A stretch of DNA of 21,266 bases from a virus. Positions 1-4,943 of the stretch are shown in pieces. Position 1 is the first letter of the stretch, and each line of letters begins with the position of its first letter. The notes below the pieces were generated by a model. That model did no database searches and was not told where the DNA came from. It saw only the letters and a list, made by a program, of their open reading frames with translations. The stretch lies in the IMG/VR virus record IMGVR_UViG_3300006305_000030, positions 1-21,266 of that record. One strand, written 5' to 3'. A program made the position numbers and the translations under genes.

Positions 1-67
1 TTTATTCTCCATAATAGTTATATAATTCTTATATGATTTATTACAAATAATTGCAACCACTTTTTAA

Positions 68-79
68 TTAACATGTTAA
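68..79. repeat. TTAACATGTTAA palindrome, copy 1
   Basis: Exact copy of the 12-bp perfect palindrome found ten times in this window. Read on the minus strand, its TAA closes a six-codon reading frame that starts at 96 behind a good Shine-Dalgarno sequence. It lies just after the last gene of the leftmost minus-strand operon visible here. Confidence 0.85.
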
Positions 80-109
80 ATTCCTGGTGCAGCCATTTTT
101 ATTTTCTCC

Positions 110-319
110 TTATACTGTGACTTTGAATTTTCTCATTGCTCTTATCTTTAATTCATTTTCCATCTTACCAATGGTCTGATCGAGATATCTTTTTTCTTTT
201 GATATCTCATGGTTGTATGAATAATCATAAGGATGATCTTCCCATAATTTATCTTTGTATGATTTCATACTTCTAATAAATAATTGTATTTCTTTTTCTG
301 CTAATTTAAAATGTGACAT
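110..319 (-). CDS. Small hypothetical protein, last complete gene of early operon
   Basis: This is a 69-residue charged protein that I do not recognise. It is rich in Lys and Glu, probably mostly helical, and has a basic C-terminus. It has no signal peptide, membrane segment or Cys motif. The start is well supported: the ATG overlaps the TAA of the upstream gene as TAATG, and a GAGGAG Shine-Dalgarno sequence lies 8 nt upstream. It belongs to the coupled eight-gene minus-strand operon running down from 2290, so it is probably made together with those genes early in infection (inference from position and orientation). After its stop there is another AAGGAG followed by an ATG at 96, but that frame closes after six codons at the TTAACATGTTAA palindrome. 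Confidence 0.75.
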   Translation of the reverse strand: MSHFKLAEKEIQLFIRSMKSYKDKLWEDHPYDYSYNHEISKEKRYLDQTIGKMENELKIRAMRKFKVTV

Positions 320-513
320 TATTCTTCTCCTCTAAATTCTTCCCAATGCCATGAGCATTCATCTTTTTTTATCATCTCGATGATTTGTTTTTTAGCTTGT
401 TCGATAGCTTTTTCATCAAACTCTTTGAAACCTTTAATACATACTCCACTATCAAGCCAAACATCAAAACCAATAATTTCTTGCTTTTTATATTCTTCAA
501 TTGTCTTAGGCAT
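319..513 (-). CDS. Small hypothetical protein, early operon
   Basis: A 64-residue acidic protein of unknown function. The first half looks beta-rich around residues 14-29 (IIGFDVWLDSGVCIKGF), followed by a charged helix at about 33-50. Two Cys and two Trp residues are present, without a recognisable metal-binding pattern. The ATG lies inside the end of the preceding gene (8-nt overlap), with GGAGG about 9 nt upstream, and the stop overlaps the next ATG as TAATG. Both ends therefore indicate translational coupling inside the minus-strand operon. No family can be named from the sequence. Confidence 0.75.
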   Translation of the reverse strand: MPKTIEEYKKQEIIGFDVWLDSGVCIKGFKEFDEKAIEQAKKQIIEMIKKDECSWHWEEFRGEE

Positions 514-940
514 CTTTTCTTTCCTCCAATATCTTTGTTAATTTTTCTTCAACTAAATCTTCAAACCAATCACTATCCGTAATCACATCAAATTTATGTT
601 CAAGATAATCTTCTAATAATTTAGACATCTCTAATAGTTTATGGTCTTGTGCTTTTTCTTCCTTGTCACTTGTCCATGGTGTTTGATTTCTCATTTCATT
701 CTCCTTGTTTTCGTAAAGTTGTTTGATTCTAATTAAGGCAACTGCTTTTCCACAAACAGTATCTACCCATTCATGTTTATCTCCATTGACTTCTAAAATA
801 GTCCATTCCCCTTTATGCTCACAATTTTCATTTAGATAATGTTGAACATGAAATGTTTTTCCATATGCATTTACAATGTAAACATTTTTATACTTGGGAT
901 GTTTCTTTGATTTCAATTGTTCAGAAAAAGAATATCTCAT
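506..940 (-). CDS. Hypothetical protein, possibly two fused small genes
   Basis: A 144-residue protein of unknown function, the longest in the operon. Residues 1-76 look like a compact beta-rich domain (NVYIVNAYGKTFHV, then EWTILEVNGD) with Cys40 and Cys63. Residues 83-144 are a very acidic helical segment rich in Glu, Asp and Leu. At the junction an AAGGAG stands 6 nt before an in-frame ATG (692-694, Met83), as good a ribosome site as any real start in this operon. A separate 62-residue product starting at 694 is therefore possible, or the ORF may be a fusion of two formerly separate genes. The main start at 940 has GGGAG 6 nt upstream and overlaps the previous stop as ATGA. Confidence 0.75.
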   Translation of the reverse strand: MRYSFSEQLKSKKHPKYKNVYIVNAYGKTFHVQHYLNENCEHKGEWTILEVNGDKHEWVDTVCGKAVALIRIKQLYENKENEMRNQTPWTSDKEEKAQDHKLLEMSKLLEDYLEHKFDVITDSDWFEDLVEEKLTKILEERKDA

Positions 941-1137
941 TTTTTACTCCCTATTCTGATAAATAAATCTTGAGGTATCGAGGATAAATTTTCTGTCCAT
1001 CCTCGACCACCACATTCTTTGCATGTTACAACTTCTTCATTGCTTATGGGAATGTATCCCTCTCCAACACACTCTTCACATTCAAACTGAAGAGTTGCTC
1101 CACTATCTGCTAATGTTGTCAATTGACCATTGATCAT
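937..1137 (-). CDS. Small zinc-finger protein with two DnaJ-type CxxCxGxG motifs
   Basis: A 66-residue protein with two exact CxxCxGxG motifs, CEECVGEG at about residues 20-27 and CKECGGRG at about 39-46. Four such motifs form two zinc centres in the Cys-rich domain of DnaJ-type co-chaperones; two motifs here would supply the four Cys ligands of a single zinc site. There is no J-domain (no HPD motif) and no room for one, so this is not a complete DnaJ. Free-standing single-zinc proteins of this type occur in phages and bacteria and may act in protein or RNA binding, but the partner here is unknown. It is coupled to its neighbours: 1 nt separates it from the upstream stop, whose end carries GGGAGGAAG, and its own stop overlaps the next ATG as ATGA. 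Confidence 0.8.
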   Translation of the reverse strand: MINGQLTTLADSGATLQFECEECVGEGYIPISNEEVVTCKECGGRGWTENLSSIPQDLFIRIGSKK

Positions 1138-1138
1138 T

Positions 1139-1552
1139 TTACTTCCTCCCTATTTTATCTGTAGGTATCCATTTAATTTTTACGTCTTTAATTAAAAGTT
1201 CACATAAAAACTTTAATTGTTTGTGAGTGATACCCTCGTTACAAGTAAATCCATATTCCTCAGAAAAATATTCGTTGAATGATCTCTTGTCTTCTGCAAG
1301 ATACTCTATCCACAAATCGAGAATACCCTCTTCATCATGAACATCAAATGGAACTCTTTTATTTTGTTCATGAATATCTGATTTATACCAAATGTCATTG
1401 AACTTCTTGAGCCATGCCAACTGACCATTGTCCAATGACACTTCTCCTCTACAATAATCGTAGTAAAGATCGTCTGCACTAATCAGAGGATTAAGTTTAT
1501 TTCTTTGTAACCACCTCTGATATAGTCTTGATAATTTATCGTATGTATTCAT
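1139..1552 (-). CDS. Hypothetical protein, early operon
   Basis: A 137-residue soluble protein that I do not recognise. It is rich in Leu, Trp, Tyr and acidic residues, with predicted helices throughout (for example DLYYDYCRGEVSLDNGQLAWLKKF at about 28-51). There is no membrane segment and no clear catalytic motif. The start follows the upstream stop after 1 nt, with GGGAGG as ribosome site, so it is co-translated with the gene at 1859-1554. Its position in a coupled operon of phage-only small genes suggests an early role, but nothing in the sequence gives the function. Confidence 0.75.
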   Translation of the reverse strand: MNTYDKLSRLYQRWLQRNKLNPLISADDLYYDYCRGEVSLDNGQLAWLKKFNDIWYKSDIHEQNKRVPFDVHDEEGILDLWIEYLAEDKRSFNEYFSEEYGFTCNEGITHKQLKFLCELLIKDVKIKWIPTDKIGRK

Positions 1553-1553
1553 T

Positions 1554-1859
1554 TTATTCCTCCCTAATTGCTAAGATAAAAGAACCAACACAGTTATAAA
1601 TTTCATAACCTTTAAATCCATCTTTATCGTATGCATTAAAATAATCTCTACTACTTCCAACAAAGTAAGCATCCTTGATACCTAATGAATTGTCATAAAA
1701 TCTTTCTCTTGTATCTTTTTCTACTTTACGAAAAGATTGATCTTGACATGCATCGACACAATCAATCATTCCATTAAATCTAGATCTTGTAGAGATATAC
1801 AGATCATCAAAGTTCTTTTTGATAAAACTTTTAATTGTTGCTTTAGTTATTTTACTCAT
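1554..1859 (-). CDS. Hypothetical protein with DLYISTR segment, conserved marine-phage type
   Basis: A 101-residue protein. It has a basic N-terminal helix (ITKATIKSFIKKNF), then DLYISTRSRFNGMIDCVD at about residues 18-35, a middle charged part, and a hydrophobic C-terminus ending GYEIYNCVGSFILAIREE. From memory it resembles a short conserved protein found in many marine phages and some bacteria, without known function. The DLYISTR segment recurs in the gene at 4953-5216, where 22 of 23 nucleotides are also identical. The start overlaps the previous stop as TAATG, with GGAG upstream. The spacing of invariant-looking aromatic and Gly residues suggests a small globular fold, but no catalytic motif is evident. 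Confidence 0.78.
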   Translation of the reverse strand: MSKITKATIKSFIKKNFDDLYISTRSRFNGMIDCVDACQDQSFRKVEKDTRERFYDNSLGIKDAYFVGSSRDYFNAYDKDGFKGYEIYNCVGSFILAIREE

Positions 1860-2089
1860 TATATTCTCCTTTCATAAGTAAGTTCATCGTCTTCATTTTG
1901 AAAATAAAAATTCTCAATATGACAATTATTATCTTCTATTAAATCAACCATTTTATTTTCAAATTGTTCTCTAGTGACATACTCATAAACACCATCTTCA
2001 TCACTAACTTGAACCCAAATATTGTAATGCTTGGCTCTATCAATCAGAGCCAAAACATTTTCATAATTACCACTACAAATTTTTTCCAT
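1859..2089 (-). CDS. Small hypothetical acidic protein, early operon
   Basis: A 76-residue, strongly acidic protein of unknown function (VSDEDGVYEYV, then DLIEDNNCHIENF). Acidic, small and beta-containing proteins of this sort are common among phage host-takeover or DNA-mimic proteins, but that is only an analogy. A GGAGG lies 6 nt before the ATG, just after the upstream stop at 2099. Its stop overlaps the next start as TAATG. No metal-binding or membrane motif is seen. Confidence 0.75.
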   Translation of the reverse strand: MEKICSGNYENVLALIDRAKHYNIWVQVSDEDGVYEYVTREQFENKMVDLIEDNNCHIENFYFQNEDDELTYERRI

Positions 2090-2098
2090 TATTTCCTC

Positions 2099-2290
2099 CT
2101 ATTGGTTAAATTGTTGTGCTACTTTTTTTCCTACTTTTGGAAATAGTTTTTCCATTTTATCAATCTTATTGATTGTTATATCCCAATCTCTTTGGGAAAA
2201 AGTTCTATCTGAATTTTTCATCATATCTAGTCTAGACTTATAATATGATAGCTTATCATTTAGAAAGTGTAGTGTTTGAATGTAGTTCAT
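2099..2290 (-). CDS. Small hypothetical helical protein, first gene of early operon
   Basis: A 63-residue basic helical protein (MNYIQTLHFLND...) of unknown function. The frame is open upstream to another ATG at 2329, but I chose the start at 2290. A GAGGAG sits 6 nt before it, the longer start has no ribosome site, and the best promoter candidate for the operon (-10 at 2321-2326) would overlap the extra codons. It is the promoter-proximal gene of the eight-gene minus-strand operon and diverges from the terminase small subunit gene at 2601. Confidence 0.72.
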   Translation of the reverse strand: MNYIQTLHFLNDKLSYYKSRLDMMKNSDRTFSQRDWDITINKIDKMEKLFPKVGKKVAQQFNQ

Positions 2291-2320
2291 TTTTTTCTCC
2301 TCTAAAAAGTTTTTTCCTTT

Positions 2321-2349
2321 ATCTTGCATGAGTGTGTTGTAAAAGTCAA
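2321..2349 (-). promoter_or_regulatory. Candidate promoter of the left minus-strand operon
   Basis: On the minus strand, TTGACT (complement of 2344-2349) is followed after 17 bp by CAAGAT (complement of 2321-2326). The -35 matches the sigma-70 consensus at five of six positions and the -10 is weak. A transcript from here would have a short leader ending in the GAGGAG before the ATG at 2290. Another A/T-rich candidate, TATATA near 2384-2389, lacks a good -35. Confidence 0.35.
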
Positions 2350-2444
2350 TACATTTTTACATTTTATTGCAATTAAATTACTTATATAGTCTTTTTCACA
2401 ACGAAAATAAATTTAAAAATATTTTTGAATATAGGTGTATAAAC

Positions 2445-2509
2445 GTAACAATTGTAACAATGCAATTAAATCAATAGGTTACAAGATCGTTTTTATTACA
2501 AATTGTTAC
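2445..2509. repeat. GTAACAAT repeats, two tandem and one inverted
   Basis: GTAACAAT occurs at 2445-2452 and 2454-2461 as a 9-bp-phase tandem pair, and its reverse complement ATTGTTAC at 2502-2509. Placed between two divergent promoters, they could be operator sites for one regulator. The function is inference; the repeat is directly visible. Confidence 0.55.
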
Positions 2510-2564
2510 ATTTATTACACTTCAAATAACACATTAACACATACGAGATTTTGTTTTTTCAAAT

Positions 2565-2593
2565 TTGATTTGGTTGTGAAAATCCCTTATATT
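2565..2593 (+). promoter_or_regulatory. Candidate promoter for terminase small subunit, giving a leaderless mRNA
   Basis: TTGATT (2565-2570), a 17-bp spacer, then TATATT (2588-2593). The usual start point, about 7 nt after the -10, would be at 2600-2601, which is the A of the ATG itself. No Shine-Dalgarno sequence precedes that ATG, so a leaderless transcript is consistent with the sequence. Confidence 0.4.
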
Positions 2594-2600
2594 AGTTTTC

Positions 2601-3137
2601 ATGGGAAATAAATCAAAACTTACTGCAAGACAAATAGAATTTGCTAAACATTATGTCGAGGGTATTTATTCTGCTCGACAATGTGCAATCAAAAGTGGAT
2701 ATACTGAAGATAGTGCAAGACATCATGCATCTAAATTATTAAATGGTAAAGACTTTCCATTAGTTACTGAATATATAAAAGAACTTCGAGATGAAAGAGA
2801 ACGAAGATATGGAGTGACTTTAATTGGTCAATTGAAAAGATTATCTGAACTATCACACAAAGCAGAAGAAGAGGGACAATTTTCTGCATCAATAAATGCA
2901 GAGAAAACAAGATCTGCATTAGGTGGTTTAACAGTTGATCGAAGAGAACAAAATCATATCCATCAATTAGATAAACTTAGTCGAGAAGAAATTGTTGCAA
3001 GACTAAATCAAATTAGATCAGAATATCCTCATGCCTTTATTGATGGTAAATTTAAGAAAGTAGAAGATGTCAGAGAAGAACCTTTGGTTGCTATTGAAGA
3101 AAAATCTACCTCCAAAAACACATTATCAAAGAATTGA
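2601..3137 (+). CDS. terS: Terminase small subunit
   Basis: A 178-residue DNA-recognition component of the packaging motor. The N-terminus (LTARQIEFAKHYVEGIYSARQCAIKSGYTEDSARHHASKLL, residues 7-47) is the characteristic helix-turn-helix region of the Terminase_2-type small subunits: an LTxRQxxF opening, an xAxxxAGY-like stretch, then a short recognition helix. A charged central helix (about 55-70) would oligomerise, and the C-terminus is a polar tail that should contact the large subunit. In the cell it would bind the pac or cos site as a ring and hand DNA to TerL. It lies 3.1 kb from terL, with five opposite-strand genes between, instead of next to it. Its last 71 nt are shared out of frame with the nuclease gene. 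The start has no ribosome site (see the leaderless promoter candidate). Confidence 0.88.
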   Translation: MGNKSKLTARQIEFAKHYVEGIYSARQCAIKSGYTEDSARHHASKLLNGKDFPLVTEYIKELRDERERRYGVTLIGQLKRLSELSHKAEEEGQFSASINAEKTRSALGGLTVDRREQNHIHQLDKLSREEIVARLNQIRSEYPHAFIDGKFKKVEDVREEPLVAIEEKSTSKNTLSKN

Positions 3138-3444
3138 AAATAGAGTTTCAAATGGGATGTGTGATACATTTTTGTGTCATAATGGTAAATCTGTTTTTAT
3201 TGAATTAAAAACAACAAAAAACAACAGTATCCTACTCCAAAAGTCGCAGATTGCTTGGAATATGTCACTTTTTTACTCAAAAGGGTTGTCTTTTTTCTTG
3301 GTCAAGCACCTCTTGACCTCTGACCTATTTTTATTTGGAGGTGGTCAAGCCATTGAATTAGTTGAAAAAGGCTTACTTGCCAAGTGTCAATTGAAGACCA
3401 AAGATATTAAAAAAATCCTGGAGAATGTTCTTGGCAGCAGTTAA
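3067..3444 (+). CDS. PD-(D/E)xK nuclease (VRR-NUC or Holliday-resolvase-like)
   Basis: A 125-residue protein with the core of a restriction-type nuclease fold: Glu24 in an early helix, Asp33 in NGMCDTFL, then FIELKTT with Glu46-x-Lys48, and Gln61 in the following helix (KSQIAWNMS). That Asp...ExK spacing and the Gln are typical of small VRR-NUC and related phage endonucleases that cut branched or single-stranded DNA. Its position after the terminase small subunit would suit resolution of replication intermediates before packaging (inference). The ATG at 3067 lies inside terS in the +1 frame, giving a 71-nt overlap. The next Met (Met31) would remove Glu24, so the upstream start is preferred although its ribosome site (AGAAG) is weak. 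The stop codon is formed by the TTAACATGTTAA palindrome. Confidence 0.75.
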   Translation: MSEKNLWLLLKKNLPPKTHYQRIENRVSNGMCDTFLCHNGKSVFIELKTTKNNSILLQKSQIAWNMSLFYSKGLSFFLVKHLLTSDLFLFGGGQAIELVEKGLLAKCQLKTKDIKKILENVLGSS

Positions 3445-3452
3445 CATGTTAA
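3441..3452. repeat. TTAACATGTTAA palindrome, copy 2
   Basis: Exact copy. Bases 3442-3444 are the TAA stop of the nuclease gene, so the palindrome overlaps the end of a coding region. It starts the repeat-rich space between the converging units. Confidence 0.85.
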
Positions 3453-3457
3453 CTAAT

Positions 3458-3537
3458 CTTGCGTCTTGCGTATTCATGACCGTTTGTGTTTTGTCAATTG
3501 TCTTGCGTCTTGCGTCTTGCATTTTATGACCGTTTAT
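3458..3537. repeat. CTTGCGT heptamer arrays with TGACCGT, copies 1 and 2
   Basis: CTTGCGT is repeated in tandem at 3458-3471 (two units) and 3502-3520 (two full units and CTTGC). Each array is followed within a few bases by ATGACCGTTT (from 3476 and 3526). The same composite returns at 4820-4852. It is in non-coding DNA between converging genes; the function is unknown. Confidence 0.75.
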
Positions 3538-3546
3538 ATTGTGAAT

Positions 3547-3583
3547 AAAAAAAGAGACTAGAAGGGAGGATTTTCTAGTCTCT
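3547..3583 (-). terminator. Intrinsic terminator of the 4674-3650 unit
   Basis: Perfect 11-bp stem (arms 3553-3563 and 3573-3583, AGAGACTAGAA and its complement) with a 9-nt loop. On the minus strand it is followed by seven T (complement of 3547-3553). It sits about 70 bp beyond the stop of the GP88-like gene. The plus-strand side has no T tract, so it is directional. Confidence 0.8.
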
Positions 3584-3595
3584 CAGATTTTGATA

Positions 3596-3620
3596 AGTGA
3601 GCTATCCCGATTAGCTCACT
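3596..3620. other. Second hairpin beside the terminator
   Basis: AGTGAGCTA (3596-3604) pairs with TAGCTCACT (3612-3620) across a 7-nt loop, a perfect 9-bp stem. No T tract follows on either strand, so it is not a standard intrinsic terminator. It may be a protein site or an mRNA 3' structure. Confidence 0.55.
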
Positions 3621-3626
3621 CATTAG

Positions 3627-3638
3627 TTAACATGTTAA
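3627..3638. repeat. TTAACATGTTAA palindrome, copy 3
   Basis: Exact copy, 12 bp beyond the stop of the minus-strand GP88-like gene. With copies 4 and 5 it brackets the 3650-4674 gene pair. Confidence 0.85.
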
Positions 3639-3649
3639 CTTGATGTTTG

Positions 3650-4420
3650 TCAATTCATGAATTTATTATTGTAAAGTTCAATTTGATCTTCATGAACTAT
3701 AAAACCATTATCTTTATATAATTCATAATCTTTTTTATCAATCTCTTTAAACTTTAAACCGATAATTTTATTGTATTGTAATACATTGTTTAAGTCAGAT
3801 TTATCACCATCAATTACTTTACGTCCTAAAAATGTTTCTGGAAAGTCACATTTAAAAACAACAGATATAGGAAAGTTAGTTTTTAATGCAAGTTTAACTT
3901 GATTAGAATATTGTAAACGTCCAGAAAAAGAAAAGATTAAATGATAATTTTTTGGTAATTGCTCAAATAACCTTTTTGCTATTTTTGTATAATCAACAAA
4001 AATTAAACTTGGATACCTTTCCATTAAACCAGTTTTATAAAATGGATAATCACTAATAGTATTTAATCTTACAAAACCAGTCTTACTGTTAGCAATACAT
4101 TTTTTATTAAAATTAAATAGCTCTTTATCTAATTGGTTAATAAATCCAATTTTATCATTTAATAAAAATTCAGTCTTTTTTTGTCTGGCAATATTTACCG
4201 ATTTAAAAACCTTGGCAAATCCAGAAGATTTTAAACATAAATCCATACATCCACCAGATTTTGCGCCCCCACAAATTTTATAATTTGGCATTAATGATAG
4301 ACTTGCATAATCTGGATTTTTAACACTGGCGTTTTTTATTGCATTCCATTTATATTGATCAAAATATTTCATTGACTTTTTAACTTTGGTATTTGATTGT
4401 GTTATTGATAATAATTTCAT
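3650..4420 (-). CDS. GP88-like phage protein with a Cx7Cx3C motif
   Basis: A 256-residue soluble protein of unknown biochemical function. Its layout resembles the phage 'gene product 88' (GP88-like) family: an N-terminal start around LSLMPNYKICGG, three Cys spaced C50-x7-C58-x3-C62, an Arg/Lys helix (about 75-90), a VRLNTISDYPFY block at about 117-128, and then PSLIFVDYTK, resembling the VR-S-DF/GYTR blocks I remember for that family. The Cys trio could bind a metal or an iron-sulfur cluster, but no fourth ligand is obvious. It is the second gene of a two-gene minus-strand unit with its own terminator. The start has GAGGAA upstream. The DNA is visibly richer in A/T than the late genes, and the unit is bracketed by palindrome copies, consistent with a transferable cassette (inference). 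Confidence 0.7.
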   Translation of the reverse strand: MKLLSITQSNTKVKKSMKYFDQYKWNAIKNASVKNPDYASLSLMPNYKICGGAKSGGCMDLCLKSSGFAKVFKSVNIARQKKTEFLLNDKIGFINQLDKELFNFNKKCIANSKTGFVRLNTISDYPFYKTGLMERYPSLIFVDYTKIAKRLFEQLPKNYHLIFSFSGRLQYSNQVKLALKTNFPISVVFKCDFPETFLGRKVIDGDKSDLNNVLQYNKIIGLKFKEIDKKDYELYKDNGFIVHEDQIELYNNKFMN

Positions 4421-4443
4421 TTTTTTATTCCTCTTTTTTATTA

Positions 4444-4674
4444 TTATTTTTTAATTGATATTCTTTTATGTGCTTTTTTGTAATAACCTTCTACCCATGT
4501 TTTTTTAATATGTGTAATATTAAAATGTGGGTCTTTAGTTTTAATAATTTGCTCTTTTAATTCTTTTATTTGAACATCTAATAATCTTTTCATAGATGTA
4601 AAAGAATTATATTGATCAACAATATTTTTATTATTGATTTTTTCAATTTGTTTTTTAAAAGTATTTATTTTCAT
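4444..4674 (-). CDS. Small basic helical hypothetical protein
   Basis: A 76-residue Lys/Ile/Asn-rich protein, very basic, largely helical over residues 1-48 (possible coiled coil through IEKINNKNIVDQY and DVQIKELKEQIIK). Unknown family. It is the first gene of the unit, 23 bp before the GP88-like gene, and starts after AGGAAGGA with a 7-nt spacing. It could be a small partner or regulator of the larger gene, but only the arrangement suggests this. Confidence 0.65.
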   Translation of the reverse strand: MKINTFKKQIEKINNKNIVDQYNSFTSMKRLLDVQIKELKEQIIKTKDPHFNITHIKKTWVEGYYKKAHKRISIKK

Positions 4675-4693
4675 TTTTTTATCCTTCCTAATA

Positions 4694-4723
4694 AATATAA
4701 CTATTTATAACATTTTTTTACAA
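4694..4723 (-). promoter_or_regulatory. Candidate promoter of the 4674-3650 unit
   Basis: On the minus strand TTGTAA (complement of 4718-4723) is followed after 18 bp by TATATT (complement of 4694-4699), about 20 bp before the ATG at 4674. The palindrome at 4744-4755 lies about 20 bp upstream of the -35, a usual place for an activator or repressor site. Confidence 0.4.
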
Positions 4724-4730
4724 CTATTAA

Positions 4731-4818
4731 AAGAAAAATAAACTTAACATGTTAACGATTGCCAAGTGTTGCATAAATGCAACAAGTCAAGAAAAATAAA
4801 CTTAACATGTTAACGATT
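4731..4818. repeat. 30-bp direct repeat pair containing the palindrome
   Basis: Bases 4731-4760 and 4789-4818 are identical over 30 bp and differ on both sides. Each contains TTAACATGTTAA (4744-4755 and 4802-4813, palindrome copies 4 and 5) preceded by an A-rich half and followed by CGATT. The 28 bp between them hold an inverted repeat. This is not a CRISPR: there are only two units and no cas context. Confidence 0.9.
4767..4784. other. Near-palindrome between the 30-bp repeats
   Basis: TGTTGCAT (4767-4774), two A, then ATGCAACA (4777-4784): a perfect 8-bp inverted repeat with a 2-bp centre. Such short-spaced symmetry is more like a dimeric protein-binding site than an RNA hairpin. Confidence 0.55.
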
Positions 4819-4819
4819 C

Positions 4820-4908
4820 CTTGCGTCTTGCGTCTTGTCTTATAGTGACCGTACAAGAGACATGACCGAAGGTCATGACCGTTTATAGCGACCGTAGGGA
4901 GCGACCGT
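4820..4908. repeat. CTTGCGT array copy 3 and GACCG repeats
   Basis: Two CTTGCGT units plus CTTG at 4820-4837, then TGACCGT at 4846-4852, as at 3458-3537. GACCG recurs at 4847, 4863, 4877, 4890 and 4903. CATGACC (4861-4867), GAA and GGTCATG (4871-4877) form a tight hairpin. This stretch is more G/C-rich than its surroundings. No coding frame is convincing. Confidence 0.65.
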
Positions 4909-4916
4909 AGTGCAGC

Positions 4917-4943
4917 AAAAAAAATGGGAGCCGAAGCTCCCAT
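4917..4943 (-). terminator. Intrinsic terminator of the 5841-4953 unit
   Basis: ATGGGAGC (4924-4931) and GCTCCCAT (4936-4943) form an 8-bp stem. Read on the minus strand, the loop is TTCG, the extra-stable tetraloop, and the stem is followed by eight T (complement of 4917-4924). It starts 10 bp after the stop at 4953. This is a textbook terminator. Confidence 0.88.

Larger units (their letters stand above)
2291..2600. other. Divergent intergenic control region
   Basis: About 310 bp of A/T-rich DNA separate the left operon from the terminase small subunit gene. No reading frame is supported inside it. It holds candidate promoters for both directions and three copies of GTAACAAT, two tandem and one inverted. 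It is the only space between transcription units in the left arm without a TTAACATGTTAA palindrome. Confidence 0.6.

Noticed and set aside
3060-3137. Programmed frameshift joining terS and the nuclease
   Set aside because: The nuclease is in the +1 frame, there is no convincing slippery site in the overlap, and an ATG in the right place explains its translation.
3650-4420. Radical-SAM enzyme because of three clustered Cys
   Set aside because: The spacing is Cx7Cx3C, not CxxxCxxC, and no SAM-binding motifs follow.
4731-4818. Two 30-bp repeats with a 28-bp spacer, CRISPR-like in dimensions
   Set aside because: Only two units, no cas genes, the repeat is built around the palindrome found singly elsewhere, and the spacer contains an inverted repeat. 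Better read as regulatory or origin repeats.
4752-4943. Minus-strand frame of 63 codons starting in the terminator hairpin
   Set aside because: It would run through the GACCG repeats, the CTTGCGT array and part of a 30-bp repeat, and has no ribosome site; its ATG is in the terminator stem.
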